In this document: positions 10,382-20,634 of the stretch, piece after piece
Position numbering within the stretch: position 1 is the first letter of the stretch
Layout: every line of letters starts with the position of its first letter
Assembly: GCA_023078555.1 (NCBI GenBank)
Contig: CM041198.1
Span: 11,537,874 to 11,601,873 of the forward strand
DNA: 64,000 bases
Reading direction: 5' to 3'
From: Ulva prolifera
Lineage: Eukaryota > Chlorophyta > Ulvophyceae > Ulvales > Ulvaceae
Program-made: the position numbers and the translations under genes
Notes under the pieces: model-generated
What the model was told of the DNA's origin: nothing
Databases searched by the model: none
The model's input: the letters and a program-made list of their open reading frames with translations, nothing else

Positions 10382-11260
10382 TGTTGTGAGATACATCTCA
10401 CTAGGCGCATGCTGGCGCGGCACACCTGTAGACACCTAAGGCTGCAGCGCAGACCACCGCAGGCACCCTCGTAGTTGGACTGGCGTTTGTACAACGCCCC
10501 TTATACATTTTATATCACGTTCATTAGTATTATGCACACATGTGCACGCAATTTATGTACAGCGTCCTGTACACTCGAATCACAATGATACGTGTATGCT
10601 AGACACCTTACTAGACGTGGCTACGAGTGCACCAACTCGGCCAGCTTACGTAACCATGCTTAGTTGGCACTGTATTATATCGGATTACTTGGACCAGCGC
10701 ATTAGCGGTCATGTCCTACCCAAGCTAGACTGGTATCTTATAGACCGGGTCGCATGCAGACCTCCCATGTTTATTTGCGAACTCATGCATGTTACGCGGC
10801 AGCCTTGGGGCTTCGCATGCATGCCCGCTGTTAGCGGGCACGGCACCCACATCGAACACGAAATGAGTGTGCGATCAGCCTTCAGGCTCCGAACGCCACA
10901 TGTTTACTTTCTCCCGCAGTTGCTCGGGATCTTGGGTCTGTGCTCTGCGCGATCCGGCGAGGCCAGCTTTGACAGGGGGATTGACCTGGGCGCACACACC
11001 ATCGGTATTTATATCGAGCACTTGCTGGGACCAGACACGATTTACAGTGATCTGGTTGGGGCGCCACCCATCCGTGCATCACATCTGTATTGACTTCTTG
11101 CCTCTTTTCGCATCTGTTTGTTCTATTTATGTCTGCCTATACAGCCTTCGTGCTGCGGCGTTTAGCCCATTTATTTTGCTGTCCTCGCGCAGCACCGTAG
11201 GTCCGTTCCGTCCCGGCGACTCAAAGACCTCACCAGATCCAATCCGGTTTGTGCCGTAAG
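10382..11260 (+). repeat. LTR A, 3' copy, right border uncertain
   Basis: It starts TGTTGTGAGATACATCTCAC right after the polypurine tract and carries GGTATTTATATCG at 11004-11016 followed by AGCACTTGCTGGGA. This matches the promoter-like block of the copy at 8274. Elsewhere the two copies have diverged strongly. Bases 11260-11770 hold nothing I can identify. Confidence 0.45.
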
Positions 11261-11770
11261 CTAGCTCCACGCATGTAGTCATGTGCCTCCAAGTCTATTG
11301 TAACGATTCTCTCACAGTCTTACGTGGTTCATGTATTACCTCATTGCATTACAGTACATCCCTTGATATTTGCATAGCCGACAAATGATATGAGTGCTCC
11401 TTTGGGTTACGGCTCTGCAAGTCCACAAGCTAGCGTGATGAATGTTGCGCATCTAGATCCTTGATTATAACGACGAATGATTATAACGACGAATCTCAAA
11501 ACAATGATGCCGCGGTACTTGTCCTGTCCCTGTCATGATTGGTAGGGCAACGGTTCAAAAGGGGACAAGCTACAAGATATTGGTAAATGTTATGTCCCTA
11601 TGGAGAGTGGTGCGGCAATACATAGGAAACTGCAAGTCCCATGTACTTAGGAAGCGATCAACACTTTGGCATCTTCCTAGCTGGCGCGTCGTCTGCCGTC
11701 ACGTCAATGCAACCAGATGATTAGCTAATACTGATTACGCTCACACACTATGCTCAACATAAAGTTCACA

Positions 11771-12118
11771 TGCAATCTCACGTCAAAGCACCTTCTTATG
11801 AACGTCAGACGCGTAGTCTATGTTCAGGTCGGGTAGCCAGTACTCCATACCTGCTGCGCACAAAGGTAGAACCGGGGAATACTAAAGAGGAGAGTTGGTA
11901 CCGTGAAACAGCACAAACAATGGTTACGGATCATAGTGTGCATCTCGATATATGCACACCGACAGTCAAGATCACGGCGAGAGATCCATACGAGGATCTC
12001 CCTTACTACTCCGGGACAATCCCGCTGGCGGCTAACCCCTGCACTCGATCCGCGGATCGATCCTTGCATGGGTGCACCTGTCACCACAATGATGCCCGCA
12101 GGCTCATACATTGTGACA
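11771..12118 (-). repeat. Solo copia LTR, diverged
   Basis: In reverse complement this segment aligns along its full length with the copia LTR at 19783-20130. Shared blocks include the CAGGTGCACCCATGC block, the ATCCGCGGATC block and the end ATTGTGACA at 12118. Mismatches are frequent, so it is an old copy. No internal copia sequence is attached. Confidence 0.75.
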
Positions 12119-12428
12119 TCTCACGCCGCCGTGACGAGTGAATAAACAAAGGAACCCACGTGTCCCGTCTCCACAAGCACGATGTTGACGAACATCTGAA
12201 CGACTAATCGCCTGTCGGTCCCTGTCGCCACCGAAACGATGACCACCATAATAAATGAAAATGAAGTTCATAGATTGTCCCCGCGGGGCTCACAACGGTT
12301 CTTTAAATGTACTACATTATACTCCTCCTCCGCTGCCAACATTGAATTTTGAATCAACACTTTTCATGAAGCGCAAGCAACAGCTTTTTCTCTTTTTACG
12401 TTTTACAGCATGGTGGTTGATTGATGGC

Positions 12429-12619
12429 CTACTAGAGCATGATGTGGAATGTGTTTTTAAGTAAAGTAAGGCAAGTCAAGGGAGTATCTGGTGCATTGGC
12501 ACGGCTACAATGAGTGCACTTGGGAGAGTATAAAAACTCTCACCAATTCTCCAGAGCGTTGTCTCGAGTTTTGGCGAAGCAAGGGCATTGCGTGTCCGCA
12601 TGAAATCCCCTTCAAGTGA
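12429..12619 (+). pseudogene. Second chromodomain remnant
   Basis: From 12482 the plus strand reads EYLVHWHGYNECTWESIKTL and continues to CLEFWRSKG, ending in TGA at 12617-12619. The pattern Y-L-V-x-W-x-G-Y-x-x-x-x-T-W-E is a textbook chromodomain core. The preceding strand HDVECVFK lies in another frame just upstream, so a frameshift near 12463 splits the domain. It probably ends an integrase, because an LTR C-like start follows at 12744. Confidence 0.7.
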
Positions 12620-12743
12620 GGCGACCACATTCGTTGTTCAACCCATGAACGTATTGTGCGATATGGGCAAGGCCTACGTATCATTCTTGAAATGGACGGT
12701 ATGCTCGAGACAGACATCCCGGGGGGAACTCCGTCATGCACAG

Positions 12744-12791
12744 TGTCAAGTGACACGTGCCGTGGTCAAGCAAGCTAGGCAAAGTGGTGGT
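12744..12791 (+). repeat. LTR C fragment
   Basis: TGTCAAGTGACACGTGCCGTG and the following AAGCTAGGCAAAGTGGTGG match the start of LTR C at 21521-21470 read on the minus strand. Copia LTR sequence starting at 12792 cuts the fragment off. Confidence 0.6.
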
Positions 12792-12916
12792 TGCCACAAT
12801 GCATGCGTCTACGGGCAGCAGTGTGGTGACAGGTGCACCCATGCACGATCGATCTGCGGATCCAGTGCAGGGGGTAAGCCGCTAGCGGGAATGTCCCGGA
12901 GTAGCGAGGGAGATCA
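12792..12916 (+). repeat. Older copia LTR, left part (nest level 0)
   Basis: This matches the first 125 bp of the copia LTR with scattered changes, including the GGCAGCAGTGTGGTGACAGG block. It stops at AGATCA, where LTR B copy 2 is inserted. Its continuation is at 20570-20634. Confidence 0.75.
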
Positions 12917-13267
12917 TGTTGTAATGGCCAAATCTGTCTACTCAGAAGCACACCTATTCCAGATATGCAGGCACCAATTGTGGATACATGTGTATGTATC
13001 TCAGGCTAGTGCCTTGCAAACTTGAGCCAGCCGAAAGTATACCAAAGAATACCTCAGAATGCCAGCTTGTACCATGTCACAGCTGTGCACATGAGCTGCA
13101 TGCATACAGCTACATGTGCGTAATTCCACATTCCCAAAAGTGCCATTAGCATTTCTCAACATGTATAATCTCGCATACCAATCCCATGTATCATGCCACC
13201 TTATGCCATAGCCTTTTGGTAGTGCGAAGTGCCAGCTCAATAAATGACACGTCATGCATGCGGCGCA

Positions 13268-13907
13268 TGTCACAATGCATGAGCCTGCGGGCAGCAGTGT
13301 GGTGACAGGTGCACCCATGCACGAACGATCCGCGGATCCAGTGCAGGGGTAAGCCGCCAGCCGAGATTGTCTCGATGTAGTGAGAGAGATCCCGCAAGGG
13401 TGTTGTGGGATATCCACATCTGGGGATCCAAGAATATAGATGACATAATCAAGGGAGGAGTCATCTAACAAAGGACTCGTTGCTTCAGGTGAGCCCCAGT
13501 GGTAGAGCATGTAGTGTGTACTCATGAGGTCAAGAGTTCAATCCTTACTTTCATTTCTGCCGCGCGACTTTACGCGATGGCAAGGTACGCTCCTCTCCAC
13601 GTCGTCATGCACAATCAACATGCCTACAAGCTCAGGCATGCGCATTAACCCCTGTGCACACTCGATGAGACTAACACGCGTCTTGACAAAGGGTTTCCCG
13701 CCGTAACCTGAGTGTTCAGTGTGCATTTAAGCTTGTGCACACTGAGATCTGTAACCATTTCTTCTTACTGTCTCACGGTATTAGCACTCCCTTAAAGCGT
13801 TCCTCGGTTCTACCTCTGTGCGCAGCAGGTATGGAACGCTGGCTGCCCTGACCTGACCTGTACTAAAGACTGCGCGTCTGACCTGACAAGATAGAGCATT
13901 TCTGACA
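13268..13907 (+). repeat. Copia 5' LTR
   Basis: After removing a 288 bp insertion and its 5 bp duplication, the LTR is 347 bp, against 348 bp for the 3' LTR. The two differ at only a handful of positions, so the element is fairly young. A TATA-like segment, GTGCATTTAAGC, lies at about 13719 (GTGCATATAAGC in the 3' LTR). Confidence 0.93.
13401..13688 (+). mobile_element. 288 bp LTR-like insertion with a tRNA-like segment (nest level 3)
   Basis: This segment is absent from the 3' LTR. It begins TGTTGTGGGATATCCACA, ends CTTGACA (TG...CA termini) and is flanked by AAGGG on both sides (13396-13400 and 13689-13693). It therefore looks like a solo LTR. Its start resembles the LTR A start. Inside, 13490-13555 resembles a tRNA: CCCCAGTGGTAGAGC (A-box-like) and, 35 bp later, GAGTTCAATCC (B-box-like), with CTCATGAG between them. 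Confidence 0.8.
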
Positions 13908-13919
13908 TGGTATCGGTGA
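13908..13919 (+). promoter_or_regulatory. Copia primer-binding site
   Basis: TGGTATCGGTGA directly follows the 5' LTR. TGGTATC matches the usual initiator-Met tRNA primer site of plant copia elements, and the following bases differ from plant versions. Confidence 0.75.
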
Positions 13920-14215
13920 ATGTTAGCGTTATGTCTGTTTATGGTCTTGTTCAGGAAGCCGTCGGCCAATGTCTGTGCGCAGACACGGCGGGCATTCCAC
14001 TGTTCTGCCGGCGCTCAGACTGCGGTCAAAAGCGCAGGCATCATTTAGCTATCTCGTAGTATATTGTTGTAAGACACAATTCGAGAAGCTTGTTTTAATG
14101 ATCAGCGCTGAGAAAAGCGAACGCGTTCGCTTATTTTTCTCAACATGTCTGCTTGCGAGCAATCCCATCGGTTAGTTGCTGCGCGCAACAAACAACCGTC
14201 TGTTCCTACTGCAGG

Positions 14216-16276
14216 ATGTCTCTTTCCAACGCCAACTCCAACGCCAACTCTCCTCGCGAGGAGAGTCGTGACGATGCTGACCAGCAGCCTCTCGTCGACA
14301 GGGACGCTGACCAGCAGCTCCCGGACGGAGAACAGCCCGCGGGTATATTGCTCCGGGGCGGTCGAATTGTCCGGCCACGACCCTCTTCGCATACTGGGCA
14401 GAGCAGCCAGCAGGTGCCCTTTTCCTCTCATGCTGTGAACGATCCTGGTCACACTGAGTCTCTCATATCACTCGAAACGTTGACCGAGGCGCTGCGTGCA
14501 TCTCGGGGACGTAGCGAACCTGATTTGACTAAAGGAAAACTCCCTGAATGGAATTTTAAGACTGAAAGTTTCGTTGCGTACGAACAGAAAGTCTTTTTGT
14601 GGATAGGCCAATTTGAGTTAGATCATCTGTTGCAGCACGCACCGTCTGCGGACGAACAGCGTGTTCATGCTAGGGCGAGGACACAGGTCCTGATGTCTTT
14701 GCCTGACGCGGATAGGACGACTGTCTATCGCATGTCACACCTGTGTGAAGCATGGTCTAACCTGACTGCAAAGTACAGACCTAGCACTGAAGCCGAAATC
14801 CACAGATTGTGGAGTCGGTTCAATTCTCTATCACAACACAATAAAAATGTCGCGACATATTGTGGTGATGTAATGAGTGTTTACACTCAACTGGAGGCAC
14901 TAGGTGCCGATGTGGGCCAGCGATGGCTTCGTTTGAAATTGTTAGAAGTGGGGGAGGAGTTCAACGCTGTGCGCGGCGAAGTCCAACACTCCTCCCCTCA
15001 TGTGATCATATCACGTTTGACTGAGCATGCTGACTTGCTCAAATCACAGCGACAGCTGCAGGCTAGGTCTGGGGCGCCCGCGGGCAAACCAGGCCATGGC
15101 TGGCGCAAGCAGCACCGTGGTGATGGTCCTGTGGTCGCCGCTCTCGCGGCCGGCCAGGCTCCTCGCGAGGAGACCAGGACCCGTTTCTTCTGCAAGAAGA
15201 AGGGACACTTACGTGCGAACTGCCCCCAACGCAAACAGGCTGCGGCCAAGGATGTTTGCGCTATAGAGATGCCTGCCAAGTATCCGCAACCGGACGCGTC
15301 TCTGCCATGGAACATTATTGTCGATAGTGGGTCGGACATGCATATAGTAGGACATCGTGAGATGTTCACTGAGTACGGTCCGTGTCAGAAAGTTGCCAAT
15401 CTCGCGGGACCAGGGCAGCTTTCTATCATGGGCAGGGGAACCATTCAGGTGAACCTGGGTACTTATGTGGACAAGCATGGGAACAAGCATCCGCTGGATG
15501 TGGAAATCCCTGGTGTTTACTATGCGCCTGAATGTCCGTACAACCTGCTCAGCACAATGGGTCTTAGACATGAGCAGATGTTCCTGGATACGCGTAGAAA
15601 TGTGTTGTATATTCCTGGTCTGGGTGATATGGCTACCGACGTAGAGGATGACGTCAAATGCCAGGAACTTGATGTGGATGGTCACCCTGTCTTTGCGTTC
15701 AAAATGGCAGTAGAGACCAAACCAATTCTCGTCGGTGCGCCTGTCAATAGGGGGGTAGTCTGGTCTAACCAGAGCAGTCCGACCTCAGTGATTGAGGATC
15801 AACAGCAGTGGCATCATGTGGCGGTCGCGGCCATTGACCTGCAGCGACCCAATGCTGGTGGAGCTGAGGTCCCGCATGATGCATACTTGCAAGAACCTGC
15901 TTTTCTTGCACACTTGTCTTTTCATCAGTCGAATTGGGTTCTCAAGCGCATGCAATCCAACAGTGAATTTTATGGTCATTTAAATTTGGACGTCGATTCT
16001 GAGCCACTGGGAAATCGGTGTCACGGTTGCAGAATTGGCAAAGTGCCTGCGGGTAACTTCTTTGCCAATGATCGTGAGCTGATGGGTCAGGCCAAGTGGC
16101 CTGGTGAGCAACTGCACGCCGATTTAGCTGGTCCTGTCTCTCCAGTAGGGATTGGTGGTGTGAAATATGTTTTGTTTGTGATGTGTGCCTTTACCCGTTA
16201 TACTTTCGTGGTCAGTCTGCGCAAAAAGAGTGAGGCTGCGGCCATGATCTCTTACATTATTGAACCATTCGGGTGA
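14216..16276 (+). pseudogene. Copia gag, protease and first half of integrase
   Basis: I chose the ATG at 14216 (MSLSNANSNANSPREESR) because the 21 upstream in-frame residues are not gag-like. Gag continues with a UBN2-type capsid region (LMSLPDADRTTVYRM, then SHLCEAWSNLTAKYRP). A zinc knuckle, FFCKKKGHLRANCPQ, follows (C and H spaced slightly differently from CX2CX4HX4C, with the first Cys pair reduced). Protease shows IIVDSGSDMHIVG with the D-S-G triad. Integrase begins with LAHLSFH and CHGCRIGK and has the first catalytic Asp in LHADLAGP. The frame stops at 16274, and integrase continues in another frame. Confidence 0.9.
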
Positions 16277-18675
16277 ATGTGGTGAAGCTAGGTGAACCGG
16301 GTGTGCGCATCCTACACACCGACAAAGGGGGAGAGTTCATGGTCGCGGCCTTAAAACTCTACCTCCAGCGTCGTGGCATCACTCACCGTTTGACCCCCAC
16401 AGCCGCTCATCGTTGTAACGGCATGATCGAGAGGAGGATCGGAGTGGCCTTTGAGTCACTCCGTGCTGTGCTGCTCGCGAGCGGCCTGCCTCTGTTTCTG
16501 TGGATTGAATGCCTCGCCAGTGTTGTCCATGGTCACAATCTCACGCCGTCGTCGGCATTGTACCATGACAAGTTGGCGAGCATCCTTAAGGGCCTGAAAG
16601 GTCAGCATGCTGTCAACGCGTCTGCGGATGTTGCCGAAGCTGAGAAAAGCCTGGGAAAGGGAAAGCGCATGAAAAAGGCCGAACGCGATAAGTTGAGGGA
16701 TGAGGAGAAACGCAAGTACAAGTTGCTTGCGACAACAGAATTAGACGAGTTTTTAGTGCGGTCTTGTGATAAGGATATCATTCCTTACATGTCTTTTTTC
16801 AGAGACACCTCCGTTGAGGTGTTCCAAGATCTGCTGCGGCAGCAGCGTCCGTGGGGGGTTGAGGTGTATGCAAACCCTAGGGATGACAAGCTGCGGAAGT
16901 TGTCCCAAAGGGGTGTCCTTGCATACTGGGTCGGGGCTGGGCTGGGCCCGAGCATGCAGCGTGTGTACGCCTAGGATGTTCCTGGGGGTAGGGTTTTCGT
17001 TGTGCGCCAGGTCATGTGCACTGCGGATCAGATGATCCGCCACGTACGAAAGTACGATGCGTCCGCCGTTGTGGACAAGAGGGAACCTGAGGAGTTTGCG
17101 AACTCCTATACGGTTGCTTTCGAGTGGGATGATGAGGGTGAGCGTGTGACTGACGCTGATGTCCCTCCTTTCGCGGCGGAACACACGTATGACGGGGGAG
17201 TGTTGCGCCGTCTGCGTGACCAGCTTCACACCCCCCTTGGTCATGGTAGGGTCCCTGTCATGGAAATGACATTCCGGTAGGATAACCCTGAGCCTAGTCC
17301 TGCTGTGTACTCCCCGCGATTTGGAGCTGGCTCCTCTGCGGAGATAATCCGGCGGGACCCTTCTCGGGCCACGCCGCAGATAGCCAGATCAGCTTTGCAT
17401 CGCACGCGTGCGACATCCAGAGCTGCTGCTCACCCTGACGTCCCTGTCCCCCCTCGTGTGCGCGGCGAAGTGCATCACCCTGTCGCCACGCCCTCCCGCA
17501 CTGCGCAGTATGTTGTCACGCGCAATGCTGTGTTGCACGACCCTAGTGTAGAAGTTGCGTTCCCGGTTCAAGTGTCTGTCAGTGCGTCTGATGACGACAT
17601 GGATGAGGACGACGACAGTCCTAGCATCTATGACGACGATGATGAGCAGCGCATGGACTACACCGTCTCAGATGATGAACGGGCTGCGGCCCATCAGAAT
17701 CTGGAGGCTGAGCGGGTCCGTTCCGGGAGTAATTCGGCAACGGCCTCAGCATCTGGCGCGGGGGCAGTTGCTCAGCCCCTGCCAGGAGCTGAGGCGCCGA
17801 GGCCCTTCTGGGAGGATGAGCCAGATGAGGTGGAGACCGGGTCCGAATTAGGGGGAGAGGATCCGGACCCCTCAGCCGCAGTTGGGGTTGATTTGCCTGA
17901 CGAGGTGAGGGCCATTCCAGCTGCCTTACCTCGTATTAAAATCAATCCTCTTGTACGCAGACGCCTTGTTCCATTGGCTGCGGATGTAGCAGCTGTACAA
18001 ATGCATGAGCCTGCGGGCTCTGACATTGCTAGTAGTGAGACAGTTGTAGTTGCTATTGATGTTTCAGTTTGCAATCAAGACACATCAGCCGCGGCTGACT
18101 GTGGAGTGTCCTGTGCAGGCCCGAAGCCTCAGCATGTGGAGTCTGGTGAGCAGCGGAATGCTCAGCGTCTTGGGTCGCGCAGAGCAGCTGCCGCCAGGAA
18201 GCATAAGCCTTCCGACCCTGATCTGCCTTCTATGAGGGAAGGACTCGCGGGTCCAGACAGGGATTCATGGCTGCGTGCCATGCAGGAGGAGGTGGAAGCA
18301 CTGGGTGAGCACGGGACTTTTATGTTGTGCTATCTGCCTGCGGGTAAGAAAGCTATCTCGGGCAAGTGGGTGTTCAAGATCAAGCGCGGACCCGCTGGTG
18401 AGATTCAGCGGTACAAGGCACGATATGTAGCTCGTGGTTTTTCTCAGGTAGAAGGAGTTGATTTCTTCGAGACCTGGTCCCCTGTCGGTAGTTATGCGAC
18501 ACTGCGTGTGTTGCTGTCTATAGCTGCTCAGGAGGATTTGGAGATTAGGCATATAGATATACAGAGTGCTTTTTTGAACGGTGACCTGGAGGAAGAGGTT
18601 TTCGTTGAACAGCCCCCGTACTTTACAGACGGGACAGCACGTGTATGGAAATGCATAAGACTCTGTATGGCCTGA
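16273..18675 (+). pseudogene. Copia second half of integrase, linker and first half of RT
   Basis: This frame follows a frameshift near 16273. It shows ILHTDKGGEF (second catalytic Asp) and NGMIERRIG (catalytic Glu), then a lysine-rich insert (GKGKRMKKAERDKLRDEEKR). Two in-frame TAG stops lie at 16972-16974 and 17278-17280. A long acidic, alanine-rich linker (about 17300-18200) precedes RT, which starts with SWLRAMQEEVEAL, WVFKIKRGPAGEIQRYKARYV and DIQSAFLNGDLEEEVFVEQP. The frame breaks again near 18660. Confidence 0.9.
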
Positions 18676-19205
18676 AGCAAGCCGCTCGCGAGTGGCACAA
18701 AGCTTTAGTAAAGGTCTTGGCTGAACTGGGATTTGTGTGCGCACAGAGTGATCCCGGACTGTATGTCAGTAAAACCAGTCGCTGCTTTATTTTTTTGTGG
18801 GTAGATGATTTGTTCATTTTTAGTTGCTCTGCGGGGCTGCAAGAAATCATCAGTGTCATTCTCACAAAATTCGAAGGTAGAGACCTAGGTGACCTGTCCT
18901 GGGCACTTGGCACTGAGATCACGCATGATCGGAAGGCCAAAACAATCACAATGACACAACGTACCAAAATCCAGAACCTGCTGGAAAAGTACAGCATGTT
19001 TGACTGTCGTAAATCTCCCACTCCATTAGTGCCGCGGCAACAGCTAAGGAGTGTGAAAGAGTATCCTGACCTGGAGAAAGCCAGTGCTGCCGAGCATTCC
19101 AGGTTCATGAGTGCTGTAGGAAGCATCCAGTATATTGCAGGAGTGACACGACCTGACCTGAGCTATGTGGCACATGCCCTGGCCCGGCACATGTCTAGTA
19201 GTTGA
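18645..19205 (+). pseudogene. Copia RT, catalytic half
   Basis: It begins MHKTLYGLKQAAREWH, the copia RT motif. The catalytic box reads FLWVDDLFIFS, so Trp-Val-Asp-Asp replaces the more common Tyr-Val-Asp-Asp. It ends in the MSAVGSIQYIAGVTRPDLSY block. Another frameshift follows near 19203. Confidence 0.92.
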
Positions 19206-19765
19206 AGGAACATTGGTCTGCCGTGCAACATGTTCTGAGATACCTGCAGTCCACAAAGAACTTAGGAATAAAATTTGTAGGCTCTAAGGGACACGGGTGT
19301 TCGTTAGAGGCTTTTTCAGATACAAACTTTGCGAATTCTGCGGATCTGAAAAGCGTATCTGGCATGATTATTCGAGTGTACGGGAACTCTGTTCTCTGGC
19401 GTTTGAAGAAACAGAGTATAGTGGCTGGGGACACAACAGAGGCTGAACTCATTGCGATGAGTGCAACAACCAACGAGTTGATGTGGGTGAAGCAGTTGCT
19501 TCTCGATTTGAAACTCGTCCCACATAAGCCGACTCTGTGGGGTGACAATAAGAGTGCCAACATTTTGGCTGTTAATGCTGTGTCCACTGACAGATCCAAG
19601 CACATTCGTGTGCGGCACTTGCGAGTGCGGGAATATGTCCAGATGGATGAACTTAAGGTAGCATGGGTAGGCACTGTTGATCAGTTAGCGGATGTGGTTA
19701 CTAAAGTGCTGCCCGGACCTGCTTTGCTAGAAGTTCGTAATAAACTCCAGCTAGTGGAGACGTAG
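19202..19765 (+). pseudogene. Copia RNase H
   Basis: It contains VLRYLQSTKNLGIKF, then LEAFSDTNFANSAD (expected D-A-D-W-A is altered), the TEAELIAMS block with the catalytic Glu, WGDNKSANIL, and KHIRVRHLRVREYV. It ends ADVVTKVLPGPALLEVRNKL 18 bp before the 3' LTR region. The Trp of the usual DADWA motif is missing. Confidence 0.92.
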
Positions 19766-19770
19766 CAGGG

Positions 19771-19782
19771 TTTATGGGGGAG
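19771..19782 (+). promoter_or_regulatory. Copia polypurine tract
   Basis: The purine-rich ATGGGGGAG sits directly before the 3' LTR start TGTCACAATG at 19783. Confidence 0.75.
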
Positions 19783-20130
19783 TGTCACAATGCATGAGCC
19801 TGCGGGCAGCAGTGTGGTGACAGGTGCACCCATGCACGAACGATCCGCGGATCCAGTGCAGGGGTAAGCCGCCAGCCGAGATTGTCTCGATGTAGTGAGA
19901 GAGATCCCGCAAGGGTTTCCCGCCGTAACCTTGAGTGTTCAGTGTGCATATAAGCTTGTGCACACTGAGATCTGTAACCATTTCTTCTTACTGTCTCACG
20001 GTATTAGCACTCCCTTAAAGCGTTCCTCGGTTCTACCTCTGTGCGCAGCAAGTATGGAACGCTGGCTGCCCTGCCCTGACCTGTACTAAAGAGTGCGCGT
20101 CTGAACTGACAAGATAGAGCATTTCTGACA
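19783..20130 (+). repeat. Copia 3' LTR
   Basis: The 348 bp repeat runs from TGTCACAATG to TTTCTGACA and is followed by the target-site duplication GCGCA. It matches the 5' LTR once the 288 bp insertion is removed. Confidence 0.95.
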
Positions 20131-20569
20131 GCGCATGCATACCCCTAGTCTGCGCTTGCGCACGCCAAGGGTGCAGCGTCAAAGACCATGCCACCCAGTC
20201 TACGTCTGCGTATCCATGCAGCACGATCTTCTTGCATTGGATTGACGGAGGGTGATACATGCCAAATCCCAATGCCCGCAGAAGATCGCCAGATCTCGCG
20301 GGATGATGCACCCTGATCCATACAGTGATCAACGAGCAGCGCGATTCCACACTTCCACAGAGCTATCAGTAGCGAGGACAGCACAAAGCAGGAATGGGCC
20401 TGGGCACATATATTCCAAGTGTTTTGTTGTGATCGACACAATTACCTTTGGTCGATTTGGGCGCTCATGTTCCAGTCATTCCATTGTGTGCTGCATTGTT
20501 ACCCGTGTCGTTTCTATACGCTCGCTAGGGTGCCCAGCTCCCTGCGCTACCCGATCATTCAACAGATCA

Positions 20570-20634
20570 TGCGAGGAGCTCCCGCTGTAATCTTGACTAT
20601 TCAGTGTGCATACATGGTTGTGCACACAGAGTGG
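20570..20634 (+). repeat. Older copia LTR, right part (nest level 0)
   Basis: GAGCTCCCGCTGTAATC and TTCAGTGTGCATACATGG match the middle of the copia LTR (compare 19915-19962). It continues the piece ending at 12916. The remaining third of that LTR is missing. Confidence 0.7.

Larger units (their letters stand above)
13263..20135 (+). mobile_element. Complete Ty1/copia retrotransposon with target-site duplication (nest level 2)
   Basis: The element proper is 13268-20130. It has LTRs TGTCACAATG...TTTCTGACA, a primer-binding site right after the 5' LTR and a polypurine tract right before the 3' LTR. Gag, protease, integrase, RT and RNase H follow in copia order. GCGCA at 13263-13267 and again at 20131-20135 is the target-site duplication. 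Without the insertion, the flanks rebuild a sequence found intact at about 7540-7550. Coding is broken by three frameshifts and two in-frame TAGs, so the copy is structurally complete but not autonomous. Confidence 0.95.
12917..20564 (+). repeat. LTR B, copy 2 (solo LTR), split by the copia element (nest level 1)
   Basis: Segments 12917-13267 and 20136-20564 together give about 780 bp with ends TGTTG...CAACA. They match LTR B copy 1 (7095-7893) in opposite orientation, without interruption apart from the copia insertion. Flanks show the 5 bp duplication GATCA at 12912-12916 and 20565-20569. No internal sequence is present, so this is a solo LTR formed by LTR-LTR recombination before the copia element landed in it. 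Confidence 0.8.

Noticed and set aside
8274..11260. A clean LTR-LTR element between the two LTR A starts
   Set aside because: Only the start and the promoter-like block agree. The rest of the two copies is too diverged by eye to define matching right ends.
12588..13025. 145-residue plus-strand frame
   Set aside because: It runs across the chromodomain end, LTR C, the copia LTR and LTR B, which are separate repeats joined by insertion.
13490..13555. Functional tRNA gene
   Set aside because: A and B box-like motifs are present, but the acceptor stem does not pair convincingly.
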